Assembly (NCBI RefSeq): GCF_008923205.2
Contig: NZ_WBMS02000002.1
Coordinates: forward strand, 248,001-312,000
Length of the DNA stretch: 64,000 bases
Source of the DNA: Actinomadura physcomitrii
GTDB taxonomy: Bacteria; Actinomycetota; Actinomycetes; Streptosporangiales; Streptosporangiaceae
Reading direction: 5' to 3'
Part shown: piece after piece, positions 1 through 7,866 of the stretch
Layout: each line of letters begins with the position of its first letter
Position numbering within the stretch: position 1 is the first letter of the stretch
Program-made: the position numbers and the translations under genes
The notes under the pieces: generated by a model
The model's database searches: none
What the model saw: only the letters and a program-made list of their open reading frames with translations
What the model was told of the DNA's origin: nothing

Positions 1-1000
1 GCCGATCGGCATCGCCCGCGACGGCCGCTGGGTGCTCGCGCCCGAGGACCAGCGGCTCGCGATCCACGACGGCCGGCTCCCTGAGGTGTCGGGCGTCGGC
101 AGCGCCCTGGCGCTGCCGTTCGACCCCGACAGCCGCGGCCTGATGGTCGTCGAGCCCGGCAAGGTGCCCGCCACGCTCGGCGAGGTCGACGTCGTGCTGC
201 CGCTGCTGCACGGCCCGTACGGCGAGGATGGCACCATCCAGGGGCTGCTCGACCTCGCGGGCGTCCGGTACGTCGGCGCCGGGGTGCTGGCCAGCGCGGT
301 CGGCATGGACAAGGGGTTCATGAAGCTCGTCTGGCAGGCGCGCGGCCTGCCGGTCGGCCCGTACGTGCTGATCGGCGACCGGGAGTGGCGCCGCGAGCGC
401 AAGCGCAAGCTCGACGAGGTCAAGGAGCAGCTCGGGCTCGCCGCCGGGCGGGCGGTGTTCGTCAAGCCGGCCCGCGCCGGGTCCAGCATGGGCATCACCC
501 GGGTCACCGACGAGGCCGACCTGGAGGCCGCGGTCGAGACGGCCCGCGAGCACGACCCGAAGGTGATCGTGGAGGCGGCGATCGAGGGCCGCGAGATCGA
601 GTGCGGCGTGCTGCAGGGCCTGGACGACGGGCCGCCGGAGGCGAGCCTGCCCGCCGAGGTGCTGATGGCGGGCGACCACGACTTCTACGACTTCGAGACC
701 AAGTACCTCGACGGCGGCACCCGGATGGCGATCCCGCCGGACCTGCCCGCGGAGGCGGTCGAGGAGGTCCGGGCGATCGCGGGGCAGGCGTTCGAGGCGC
801 TGGACTGCGAGGGCCTCGCCCGCGTCGACTTCTTCCACACCCCGGACGGCCGCTGGATCCTCAATGAGATCAACACTATGCCGGGGTTCACGCCGGCGTC
901 GGCGTTCCCGCAGATGTGGGCCGCGACCGGGCTGGACTACCCGTCGCTCGTCGACCGGCTGATCCAGACCGCGCTGCGCCGCTCCACCGGGCTCCGCTGA
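1..1000 (+). CDS. ddl: D-alanine--D-alanine ligase, 5' end outside the window
   Basis: ATP-grasp enzyme that joins two D-alanines for the peptidoglycan stem peptide in the cytoplasm. The reading frame is open from base 2 (the first codons read PIGIARDGRW), so the true start lies upstream and the gene is partial. Visible family features are LPLLHGPYGEDGTIQG (N-terminal ligase domain), the ATP-grasp stretch VFVKPARAGSSMGI, EIECGVL, and the metal/ATP-binding C-terminal motif RVDFFHTPDG followed by LNEINTMPGFT. The C-terminus ends normally at TGA. Actinobacterial ddl genes are often next to gpsA and thiL; here thiL lies about 10 kb downstream with unrelated genes between. Identification is firm. 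Confidence 0.96.
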   Translation, partial: PIGIARDGRWVLAPEDQRLAIHDGRLPEVSGVGSALALPFDPDSRGLMVVEPGKVPATLGEVDVVLPLLHGPYGEDGTIQGLLDLAGVRYVGAGVLASAVGMDKGFMKLVWQARGLPVGPYVLIGDREWRRERKRKLDEVKEQLGLAAGRAVFVKPARAGSSMGITRVTDEADLEAAVETAREHDPKVIVEAAIEGREIECGVLQGLDDGPPEASLPAEVLMAGDHDFYDFETKYLDGGTRMAIPPDLPAEAVEEVRAIAGQAFEALDCEGLARVDFFHTPDGRWILNEINTMPGFTPASAFPQMWAATGLDYPSLVDRLIQTALRRSTGLR

Positions 1001-1156
1001 CCCGGGGCGCCGGGGACGGGAGCGGCCCGCGGCGCGGCCGTTCGACGCCTCGGTGATGGCGGTTTGACGTGTCCTTCGCGGTGCTGAAATCCGGCCGAAA
1101 CGCGCCCCGGACAGGATCGGGACCGTTCCCGCCACCGTTCCGGAAGGACGCCCGTC

Positions 1157-1813
1157 TTGACGCTCTCACCTGTTCCGCAGGCCCCGACCGCTCCCTTCCC
1201 CGCGGAGGGGAGGGCGCGGCCGGTGCCCGGGCACGACCGCTGGCATCCCGCGATCCCCGGCGTCGCCGAGGTGATCACCGGCGGGACCGTCCGGATGGAG
1301 TGCGCGGCCCGGGAGCCGGGCGAGGACGCGGTGCTGTGCGGCCCGCTCGTGGTCGTCGGCGCGGAGCCCGGCGACGTGATCGTGGTGGACGTCCTCGGGG
1401 TGGGCCGCGCCGACGGGGTGCACTGCGCGTCGGGGCATCCCGGGCTCATCGGGTGCGCCCCGCGGGCGGTGCGGGCGGCGCCGGACGACGACCAGGGCAG
1501 GATGCTGCTCGGCGGGGTGCATCCGGCGGCGCGCGCACGGGTGGCGGCGGAGGCGGTGCGCAGCGAGGCCCGCGGCCGGGACATCGGCGGCTGCGCGATC
1601 GCGCCGCTCACCGCCGGGTCGCGGATCCTGCTGCCGGTGCACGTGCACGGCGCCAAGCTGTCGGTCGGCGACCTGCACTTCCCGCCGCGCGGCGCCCTCG
1701 ACTGCCGCGCCGCGGGCCTGCCCGGGTGGATCGATCTGCGGATCAACCTGACCCGGCGGGGCGTCGAGCGGTTCCGCGTGACCGGCCCGATGCTGATGTC
1801 CGCCCCTCGTTGA
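1157..1813 (+). CDS. Short acetamidase/formamidase-like protein
   Basis: A 218-residue protein with several blocks of the FmdA/AmdA family: GPLVVVGAEPGDVIVVDVL, GHPGLIGCAP, PLTAGSRILLPVHVHGAKLS followed by VGDLHF, and GWIDLRINL. Full-length family members are about 300-410 residues. Here a segment between the DVL and HPGLIG blocks is missing, the QGDGE-type segment after GDLHF is replaced by a short unrelated stretch, and the C-terminal part after the GWIDL block is absent. The start is TTG, preceded by a GGAAGGA ribosome site at 1142-1148. It stands alone between ddl and a convergent SDR gene. It may be a miniaturised relative or a decayed gene with an intact frame. Amidase activity should not be assumed. 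Confidence 0.7.
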   Translation: MTLSPVPQAPTAPFPAEGRARPVPGHDRWHPAIPGVAEVITGGTVRMECAAREPGEDAVLCGPLVVVGAEPGDVIVVDVLGVGRADGVHCASGHPGLIGCAPRAVRAAPDDDQGRMLLGGVHPAARARVAAEAVRSEARGRDIGGCAIAPLTAGSRILLPVHVHGAKLSVGDLHFPPRGALDCRAAGLPGWIDLRINLTRRGVERFRVTGPMLMSAPR

Positions 1814-1863
1814 GCTGCGGCGTGTCGTCATGAGGGCGACACGTCGCGAGGCAGCGGTGCGGG

Positions 1864-2598
1864 TCAGGCGCGGAAGACCTCGCCGCCGTCGACATTGAGG
1901 ATCTGGCCGGTGATCCAGGCGGCGTCGTCCGACAGCAGGAACAGGCAGGCGCCGACCATGTCCTCGGGCGTGCCCATCCGCTTGAGCGCCATCTTCTGGT
2001 CGACGATCTTCTGCGACATGTTGCCCGGGACGACCCTGCGGTTCGCCTCGGTGTCGGTCGGGCCCGGCGCGATGGCGTTCACCCGGATGCCCATGCCGCC
2101 GAGCTCGTGCGCGAGCTGCTGCGTCAGCCCGTTGATCGCGACCTTCGCGAGCCCGTAGAAGCCGGAGTACTGCCAGGCGGCCGTGGACGACTGGTTCACG
2201 ATCGAGCCGCCGCCGCGCGCCTGCATGTGCGGGTGGCAGGCGCGCGCGCACAGCAGTGCGCCGTCCATGTTCACCGCCATGAACTTCTTGTAGTAGTCCC
2301 AGTCGACGGTGAACAGGAAGTCGAGCTTCATCGTCCCGAAGATGGCCGCGTTGTTCACCAGGTGGTCGATGCCGCCGAACCGCTCCACCGCGGCGGCGGC
2401 CATGGCCTCGGTGGACGCCGGGTCCGACACGTCGGTCCGCACGAACAGGCCCTTGATGTCGTCGGCGACGGCCCGGCCGCGCTCGTCGACGTCCGCGACG
2501 ACGACGGACGCGCCCTCGGCCGCGAGTCCCCGCGCGTACGCCTCGCCGATGCCCTGGGCCGCACCGGTGACGATCGCGACCTTTCCCTCGAACCTCAT
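1864..2598 (-). CDS. SDR-family NAD(P)-dependent oxidoreductase
   Basis: Classical short-chain dehydrogenase of 244 residues. It shows the Rossmann motif TGAAQGIG near the N-terminus, the adenine-pocket D in VVADVDE, NNAA, the catalytic Ser region NQSSTAA, and the YxxxK motif YGLAK, followed by NAIAPGPTDTE and LNVDGG near the C-terminus. I chose ATG at 2598 because a GGAGGGA site lies 8 nt upstream; a GTG six bases earlier is only 2 nt from that site. The substrate cannot be told. A perfect 8+8 palindrome (2638-2655) sits in its promoter region and resembles the sequence at the start of the TetR gene at 9658, so TetR control is inferred. It is divergent from the MFS gene. Confidence 0.92.
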   Translation of the reverse strand: MRFEGKVAIVTGAAQGIGEAYARGLAAEGASVVVADVDERGRAVADDIKGLFVRTDVSDPASTEAMAAAAVERFGGIDHLVNNAAIFGTMKLDFLFTVDWDYYKKFMAVNMDGALLCARACHPHMQARGGGSIVNQSSTAAWQYSGFYGLAKVAINGLTQQLAHELGGMGIRVNAIAPGPTDTEANRRVVPGNMSQKIVDQKMALKRMGTPEDMVGACLFLLSDDAAWITGQILNVDGGEVFRA

Positions 2599-2637
2599 GC
2601 TCACAGTCCCTCCGCGGGCGGCCGTCCGGCCTCTGAT

Positions 2638-2655
2638 TCTGGACAGGTGTCCAGA
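2638..2655. promoter_or_regulatory. Perfect palindrome, likely TetR operator upstream of the SDR gene
   Basis: Arms TCTGGACA and TGTCCAGA are exactly complementary around a 2-nt centre. The site lies about 40 nt upstream of the SDR start. The same core (TCTGGACA-NN-TGTCC) recurs at 9661-9678 at the TetR gene start, which is why it is read as an operator. Confidence 0.6.
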
Positions 2656-2769
2656 CTACAGTTCAGGACGGTCCGCGGCGCAAGGGGCGGATCCCCACGA
2701 TCTCCGCGCATCCGCCGCATCGCGAAGATGTAGGGCGCAGGCCCCGATCCCGGGACGAAATGATCTAGG

Positions 2770-3912
2770 GTGAGCGCCGGGGGAGCGGTGGCACTGCAGC
2801 GGATCAAGGTCGGGGCCGTCTACGGCGGCGCCCTGCTCGGCCCGCTCGGCGGCGGGGTCGTCTCGCCGATGCTCCCGGAGATCGGCCGGTCCGTGCACGC
2901 CCCGGCGGGCGCCGCGGCCGCGTCGCTGACCGCCTACTTCGTGCCGTTCGCGCTGGTCCAGCTGGTGTCCGGGACGCTGGGGGAGCGCTGGGGGCGCCGC
3001 CGGACGGTCCGGATCGCCTACCTGGTGTACGCGGCGGGCTCGCTGGTGTGCGCGCTCGCGCCGACGCTGGGCCTGTTCCTCGGGGCGCGGGCCGCGCTCG
3101 GGGCCGCCAACGCCTTCACCTCGCCGCTGCTGCTCGCCGGGCTCGGCGACATCGTGCCGCGCGACCGCCACGGGCGGGCGGTCGGCGTGTACTCCAGCTG
3201 CCAGGCGGCCGGGCAGTCGTTCGCGCCGCTGGTCGGCGGGCTCGCCGCGGAGTCGTCGTGGCGGCTCGGGTTCGTCGTGGTCGCGGCGGCCGCGGTGCTG
3301 CTGGCGTTCGCGCCGCCGCCGGGCGAGCCGCGCCCGGCCGCGGCGGCGCCGCCCTGGCGGCCGCTGCTCAGCCGGCGGATGGGCCTGCTGTCGGCGGCCT
3401 CGTTCCTGTCCTACCTCGGCGCGTCCGCGCTGCCGTTCCTCGTCGCGCTGTACGCGCGGGAGGAACTGCACGTCAGCGCGGACCTCACCGGCGTCGCGCT
3501 GCTCGGGTTCGGGGTGGCGGGGCTGGTGCTCGGCGCCGTGTGGGGACGCGTCGCCGAGCGGGCCGGGGCGCGGCTGTGCGGCGGCGTCGCGGCCGTGGTG
3601 ACCGGGGTGTTCGTCGCCGTGGTCGGGTCGTCCGGATCCGTGGGCGCGCTCGCCCTGTGGTGGACGCTGGCGGGCGCGGGGGCGTCGATGATGACCGTCG
3701 CGCTGCAGAGCCTGACGATGCGGGCGGTGCCGCGGAACCGGGGCGGAGCGCTGTCGGCGGTGTCGGCGTTCCGGTTCGGCGGCGGAGCGGTCGCGCCGCT
3801 GGTGTGGCTGCCGGTCTACCACGCCGGCGCGGCGGGCGCCTTCGCCGCGGCGGCGAGCTCGCTGCTGCTGGTCGTCCCGGCCCTCGCGCTGGCCGGCGAA
3901 GCCGCGGGGTGA
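2770..3912 (+). CDS. MFS transporter
   Basis: About 380 residues of almost uninterrupted hydrophobic segments, consistent with 12 membrane helices of a major facilitator. The motif-A loop GERWGRRRTVR lies between helices 2 and 3, followed by a long helix rich in G and A. The cytoplasmic centre (around residue 190) is a Pro/Ala-rich linker. The organisation fits drug/H+ antiporter-type MFS proteins, but the substrate is not predictable. The first possible start is GTG 2770. GTG 2788, which has GGGGGAG just before it, is an alternative, and TAGGGT at 2766-2771 could be a -10 box that would favour 2788. It is divergent from the SDR gene and upstream of the diiron operon in the same direction. 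Confidence 0.88.
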   Translation: MSAGGAVALQRIKVGAVYGGALLGPLGGGVVSPMLPEIGRSVHAPAGAAAASLTAYFVPFALVQLVSGTLGERWGRRRTVRIAYLVYAAGSLVCALAPTLGLFLGARAALGAANAFTSPLLLAGLGDIVPRDRHGRAVGVYSSCQAAGQSFAPLVGGLAAESSWRLGFVVVAAAAVLLAFAPPPGEPRPAAAAPPWRPLLSRRMGLLSAASFLSYLGASALPFLVALYAREELHVSADLTGVALLGFGVAGLVLGAVWGRVAERAGARLCGGVAAVVTGVFVAVVGSSGSVGALALWWTLAGAGASMMTVALQSLTMRAVPRNRGGALSAVSAFRFGGGAVAPLVWLPVYHAGAAGAFAAAASSLLLVVPALALAGEAAG

Positions 3913-3959
3913 CGATGCTCACCGGACCGTGCCATTGTTGGGCGCCGGGGACCGCCGGT

Positions 3960-3985
3960 AACTTACTGGACGTATCGTCAATAAC
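3960..3985. promoter_or_regulatory. Possible operator/promoter of the diiron-protein operon
   Basis: The short gap before the 4011 gene contains GACG-TAT-CGTC inside a locally A+T-rich stretch (TTACTG ... AATAA), giving an imperfect palindrome that includes CTGGAC. It resembles, but does not match, the 2638 and 9661 sites. It is recorded as a weak candidate only. Confidence 0.3.
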
Positions 3986-4010
3986 CCGTCGGCGCGCCGG
4001 AGGGAAGCCC

Positions 4011-4907
4011 ATGTCGGTCCAGCAGCCGCCCGTACGGCGGCCCCCGGAGCCGGAGAACATCGTCCTGCGGGCGCGCGACGTCCGCTTCGACTGGTCGGAC
4101 GTCCCCCTGCACTGGATCCCCCGCGACCCGGTGGCCACCCACCTCATCAACGTCCTGCACATGCTGCTGCCGGCCGGCGAGGAGTGGTTCGTCAAGGTCT
4201 TCAAGGAGGCCGTCCCGTACATCCGCGACGACCGGCTCCGCGAGGACGTCCTGGGCTTCATCGGGCAGGAGGCCGTGCACGCCGCTTCCCACGACGCCGT
4301 CCTCGACCACTTCGTCGAGCAGGGCCTGGACGTGCGGCCGTTCGTCCGGCAGGTCGAGTTCGTCTTCGCGGACCTGCTCGGCGACCGCGGCCTCACCGGC
4401 GACCGCAAGCGGGCCTGGCTGTTCGAGCGCATCGCGCTGATCGCCGCGATCGAGCACTTCACCGGCGTCCTCGGCGACTGGATCCTCAACGCGAAGGCGC
4501 TGGACGAGGCGGGCGCCGACCCGACCATGCTGGACCTGCTGCGCTGGCACGGCGCCGAGGAGGTCGAGCACCGGCACGTCGCGCACGACCTGTTCATGCA
4601 CCTCGACGGCTCGTACGCGGCGCGGCTCCGCGCGATGGGCGAGACGATCACCATGCTCGGCGCGCTGTGGCACCGCGGGCACCGCTTCCTGATGGCCCGC
4701 GACCCGATCGTCCGCGGCCGGATCAAGGGCGGGATGCGGCACCTGCGCCGCACCGGCCCGGCGGGCCTCACCCCCTCCGGGCGGATGGTCGGCGCCTCGG
4801 TGGCGCGCTACCTCAGGCGCTCCTACAGCCCGCTGAACGAGGGCTCCACCAGTCAGGCGCTCGCCTACCTGGCCGCGTCGCCGGCGGCCCGGGCGGCCCT
4901 GCGATGA
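4011..4907 (+). CDS. Ferritin-like diiron protein (PF10118-type metal-dependent hydrolase)
   Basis: A 298-residue helical protein with the paired acidic/histidine motifs of a four-helix diiron protein: GEEWFVKVF, GQEAVHAASH, AAIEHFTG and HGAEEVEHRHVAHD. These match the family annotated as predicted metal-dependent hydrolase (PF10118). The spacing of Glu and ExxH motifs is what one sees in diiron oxygenases and desaturases, so an oxidative role is at least as likely as hydrolysis (inference). ATG at 4011 follows GGAGGGA at 3999-4005. It overlaps the next gene, a ferredoxin reductase, by ATGA, so the two are translationally coupled. The reductase is a plausible electron donor to this protein. 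Confidence 0.82.
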   Translation: MSVQQPPVRRPPEPENIVLRARDVRFDWSDVPLHWIPRDPVATHLINVLHMLLPAGEEWFVKVFKEAVPYIRDDRLREDVLGFIGQEAVHAASHDAVLDHFVEQGLDVRPFVRQVEFVFADLLGDRGLTGDRKRAWLFERIALIAAIEHFTGVLGDWILNAKALDEAGADPTMLDLLRWHGAEEVEHRHVAHDLFMHLDGSYAARLRAMGETITMLGALWHRGHRFLMARDPIVRGRIKGGMRHLRRTGPAGLTPSGRMVGASVARYLRRSYSPLNEGSTSQALAYLAASPAARAALR

Positions 4908-5935
4908 TCCCGCCCGACCTGCGGGGGCGCCGCGAGCGCGACCCGTTCTGGGTCGCGGTGAACGCCGCGTTCAACGGCATCCAGCGGTTCCGCTCGCTGC
5001 GCGCCCCCGCCCCGCCCGCCGTCCGGCCCGTCGACCGGACGATGCGCCTGACCGTCCAGGAGGTGCGCCGCGAGGCCGAGGACGTGGTGAGCCTGCGGCT
5101 CGGCGCCCCAGACGGGCGCGTCCTGCCCGCGTGGCAGCCCGGCGGCCACCTGGACGTGCTGCTCGCGTCCGGGCGCCGCCGCCAGTACTCGCTGTGCGGC
5201 GACCCCGCCGACCGGCGCTCCTACCGGATCGCCGTCCGCCGCCTGCCGGGCGGGGGCGGCGGGTCCGTCGAGATGCACGGGCTGCGGGAAGGCGACCGGC
5301 TCGCCGTGCGGGGGCCGCGCAACGCGTTCCCGTTCCTGGCGCACGACCGGTACGTGTTCCTCGCCGGCGGCATCGGCATCACGCCCATCCTGCCGATGGT
5401 GACCGCCGCCGACCGGTACGGCGCGGACTGGAGCCTGGTCTACACCGGCCGGAGCCGCGCGTCCCTGCCGTTCCTGGACGAGCTGCCCGCCCGCCGCGTG
5501 ACCGTCCGCACCGACGACGAGCACGGCGTGCCGTCCGCCGCGGACCTGCTCGGCGACGTCCCCGCCGGGACCGCCGTGTACTGCTGCGGCCCCGCCCCGA
5601 TGATCGACGCCGTCCGCGCGGCCGTGAGGATGGACGCGACCCTGCACTACGAGCGCTTCGCGCCGCCGCCCGTCACCGGCGGGAAGCCGTTCGAGGTGGA
5701 GTTGCGGCGCAGCGGTCGCACCCTCCCGGTGCCCGCCGACCGGTCCGCCCTCGACGTCATCAGGGACGTGCTGCCGGACGTCGCCTACTCCTGCCGGCAG
5801 GGCTTCTGCGGCACCTGCCGGACCGCCGTCCTGTCCGGCGACGTGGACGACCGCGCCCCGTCCGACCAGGGCGACGACTCCATGCTGGTCTGCGTCTCCC
5901 GCGCCGCCTCGGGGCGGATCAGCCTCGACCTGTGA
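4904..5935 (+). CDS. Ferredoxin reductase with C-terminal 2Fe-2S domain
   Basis: A 343-residue oxidoreductase of the phthalate-dioxygenase-reductase/vanillate-demethylase-reductase type. It has a flavin domain with RQYSLCGDP, an NAD-binding domain with GGIGITPILPM and CCGPAPMI, then a plant-type ferredoxin domain with cysteines in CRQGFCGTC and a fourth in MLVCVSRA. These cofactors would pass electrons from NAD(P)H to a partner oxygenase. Its start overlaps the stop of the diiron gene (ATGA at 4904-4907), which argues for a two-component system. The N-terminal 45 residues precede the flavin domain and are of unknown role. Confidence 0.9.
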   Translation: MIPPDLRGRRERDPFWVAVNAAFNGIQRFRSLRAPAPPAVRPVDRTMRLTVQEVRREAEDVVSLRLGAPDGRVLPAWQPGGHLDVLLASGRRRQYSLCGDPADRRSYRIAVRRLPGGGGGSVEMHGLREGDRLAVRGPRNAFPFLAHDRYVFLAGGIGITPILPMVTAADRYGADWSLVYTGRSRASLPFLDELPARRVTVRTDDEHGVPSAADLLGDVPAGTAVYCCGPAPMIDAVRAAVRMDATLHYERFAPPPVTGGKPFEVELRRSGRTLPVPADRSALDVIRDVLPDVAYSCRQGFCGTCRTAVLSGDVDDRAPSDQGDDSMLVCVSRAASGRISLDL

Positions 5936-6010
5936 CCCCGCGGAGACCACGGCCGGAGCCAGGATGTGCCAGGCTTGGGGGATCTGGTCCCGTCCTGAGG
6001 AGAACGTGCC

Positions 6011-7561
6011 GTGCCGCCAGCCGACCTGCCGGATCGCATCGGCCCCTACCGGGTGGCGGACCGGCTCGGCGAGGGCGGGATGGGGACGGTCTACGTCGGC
6101 CTGGACCAGACCGGCCGCAAGGTCGCCATCAAGGTGATCCGCCGCGAGTACGCCGCCGACCGGCAGTACCGGGCGCGGTTCCAGGCGGAGGTCGCGGCGG
6201 CGCAGCGGGTCCGCCCGTTCTGCACCGCGCCGGTGCTCGACGCCGACCCGGCGGCCGACCCGCCGTACCTGGTCACCGAGTTCGTCAACGGCCCGAGCCT
6301 CGACGACTCCGTCGCCAAGGACGGCCCGCTGCGCGGCGCCGACCTGGAGGCCGTCGCCGTCGGGATCGCGACCGCGCTGACCGCGATCCACGACGCGGGC
6401 GTCGTGCACCGCGACCTCAAGCCGGCGAACGTGCTGCTGTCCACGTTCGGGCCGCGCGTCATCGACTTCGGCATCGCCCGGTCGGTGGACGGGACGCGAC
6501 TCACCGCGACCGGCGGCATCGTCGGCACGCCCGCGTTCATGGCCCCCGAGCAGCTGGACGGGCGCGGCGCGACCCCCGCGTCCGACGTGTTCGCCTGGGG
6601 CGCGACCGTGGCGTTCGCGGCGCGCGGCGGTCCCTGCTTCGCCGGCGACTCGCTCCCGGCGATCATCCACCAGATCGTCAGCGGCGAGCCCGATCTGAGC
6701 GGGCTGCATGGGACGCTGCTCGGCGCGGTCGGGTCCGCGCTCGCGAAGGACCCGGCGCGCCGCCCGTCCGCGCAGGCGCTCCTGGACCGGCTGATCTCCG
6801 GCGGTGCCCCGCGGCAGGCGCCGGCCGGCCCGCCACCCGGCGGCTCGTTCCGGACGGGCCTGTCGCAGACCGGCCTGTCACAGGTCGGGGCGCCGAGGCA
6901 CGCCGCCACCGGGAGCGGCCAGCGGCCCGCGCGGCACGGGGGCCTTTCCGCTGCGCCGCCCCCGGCGCACACATCCACCCCGCCTCCGGCACATGCGTCT
7001 ACGCCGCCTCCGGCACATGCCTCCACGCCGCCTCCGGCGCATGCTCCTTCGCCGGCGCTCGCGGCGGGGGAGGCCGACGCGCTCGTCGAACGGCAGTACC
7101 GGCAGGCCGCGCAGGCGGGCGACCCGGCCGCGATGCGCAACCTCGCGGCGCTGCTGAGCATGCAGGGCCGCACGGCCGAGGCCGAGTCGTGGCAGAAGTA
7201 CGCCGACGCGGTCGCCGCCCGCCCGGCGCCGTATCCGCAGGGCACCGTCGCGCCGGGCGCCTACGGCGCGCCGACCCGGCCGCCGGGCGCCGCCGCCGCA
7301 CCGAACCCGTACGGCAAGCCGTCCTACAACCACGCGTCGATCTACGCGCTGGTCTGCGGGCTCGTCGGACTGATCTCCTGCGGACTGACGTCCATCCCGG
7401 CGATCGTCGCCGGGCACATCGCCTGGGCGCGGGTGCGCCGCTCCCGGCAGCGCGGCCTCGGCTTCGCGATCACCGGGATCACGCTCGGCTGGCTCATGGT
7501 CGGAGTGTGGGTACTGCTCCTGATCGGCTGGCTGATGCCGGACGACACGTCCACCGGCTGA
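6011..7561 (+). CDS. Ser/Thr protein kinase with Pro-rich repeats and C-terminal DUF4190-like membrane domain
   Basis: PknB-type eukaryotic-like kinase of 516 residues. The N-terminal kinase domain shows LGEGGMGTVY, the catalytic Lys in VAIKVIRR, HRDLKPANVLL, DFG and GTPAFMAPEQ. It is followed by a low-complexity linker with four copies of an 8-residue PPPAHAST-like repeat, a short Sel1/TPR-like stretch (QAAQAGDPAAMRNLAALL), and a C-terminal hydrophobic region with two helices (roughly residues 445-475 and 484-510) of the DUF4190 type. There are no PASTA domains. GTG 6011 has GAGGAGA at 5997-6003. Anchoring by the C-terminal helices would leave both the kinase and the short C-tail cytoplasmic. 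It is paralogous to the kinase at 19797. Confidence 0.93.
   Translation: MPPADLPDRIGPYRVADRLGEGGMGTVYVGLDQTGRKVAIKVIRREYAADRQYRARFQAEVAAAQRVRPFCTAPVLDADPAADPPYLVTEFVNGPSLDDSVAKDGPLRGADLEAVAVGIATALTAIHDAGVVHRDLKPANVLLSTFGPRVIDFGIARSVDGTRLTATGGIVGTPAFMAPEQLDGRGATPASDVFAWGATVAFAARGGPCFAGDSLPAIIHQIVSGEPDLSGLHGTLLGAVGSALAKDPARRPSAQALLDRLISGGAPRQAPAGPPPGGSFRTGLSQTGLSQVGAPRHAATGSGQRPARHGGLSAAPPPAHTSTPPPAHASTPPPAHASTPPPAHAPSPALAAGEADALVERQYRQAAQAGDPAAMRNLAALLSMQGRTAEAESWQKYADAVAARPAPYPQGTVAPGAYGAPTRPPGAAAAPNPYGKPSYNHASIYALVCGLVGLISCGLTSIPAIVAGHIAWARVRRSRQRGLGFAITGITLGWLMVGVWVLLLIGWLMPDDTSTG
6955..7050 (+). repeat. 24-bp tandem repeat inside the kinase gene
   Basis: Four in-frame copies of a 24-nt unit that encode PPPAHAST-like octapeptides. 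The two middle copies are nearly identical at DNA level and the outer ones have diverged. Such units change copy number readily, which would only lengthen the linker between the kinase and the membrane domain. Confidence 0.85.
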
Positions 7562-7667
7562 ACGCCCGGCGCGATAAATGCGTTGCGGGCCGCTGGCGGC
7601 CGATGGCACCGTGGAGCACGTCAGCCCGTCCGAGACGGTGACACGAGACTCGAGAGGAGGACCGGCC

Positions 7668-7742
7668 ATGGCGATGCAGCGACTACGACTCCGACTGCCC
7701 TCGGCGTCGCACGCCCGCCCCGGCCGGTATCCCCTCTCCTAG
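7668..7742 (+). CDS. Putative 24-residue leader peptide upstream of a tRNA cluster
   Basis: A short frame starting at ATG 7668, with a strong GAGGAGGA site at 7652-7659, ends at TAG 7740-7742. The peptide is Arg/Leu-rich at the start (MAMQRLRLRLP) and Ser/Pro/Arg-rich later. The run uses CTA, CTC and CTG leucine codons alternating with CGA arginine codons; CTA and CGA are rare in this genome. A small inverted repeat (CCTCT/AGAGG) spans the stop codon. Codon choice, ribosome site and position look like an attenuator leader peptide, but what follows is three tRNA genes rather than a biosynthetic gene. No homolog is recognised. It could also be a chance frame. Confidence 0.45.
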   Translation: MAMQRLRLRLPSASHARPGRYPLS

Positions 7743-7787
7743 AGGCCCCCTGGCCGAGCCGCCGCGAGCGACGCCTCGCACAGACCT

Positions 7788-7861
7788 GCGGCTCTACCCC
7801 AACAGGCAGAGGGGCCATCCTCAGATGGTGGACGTTCCGGGTTCGAATCCCGGGAGCCGCA
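7788..7861 (+). tRNA. Atypical tRNA, anticodon CAG (Leu by anticodon, short variable loop)
   Basis: Folds by hand into a cloverleaf: acceptor GCGGCTC/GAGCCGC, anticodon stem CCATC/GGTGG with loop CTCAGAT (U33 then CAG), variable loop ACGTT, T stem CCGGG/CCCGG with loop TTCGAAT, and discriminator A at 7861. The D stem is irregular (C13-A22 mismatch or no base 26). CCA is not encoded. CAG reads the Leu codon CUG, but bacterial tRNA-Leu normally has a long variable arm; this one has 5 nt, so the charging identity is uncertain. Confidence 0.7.
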
Positions 7862-7866
7862 CGCAC

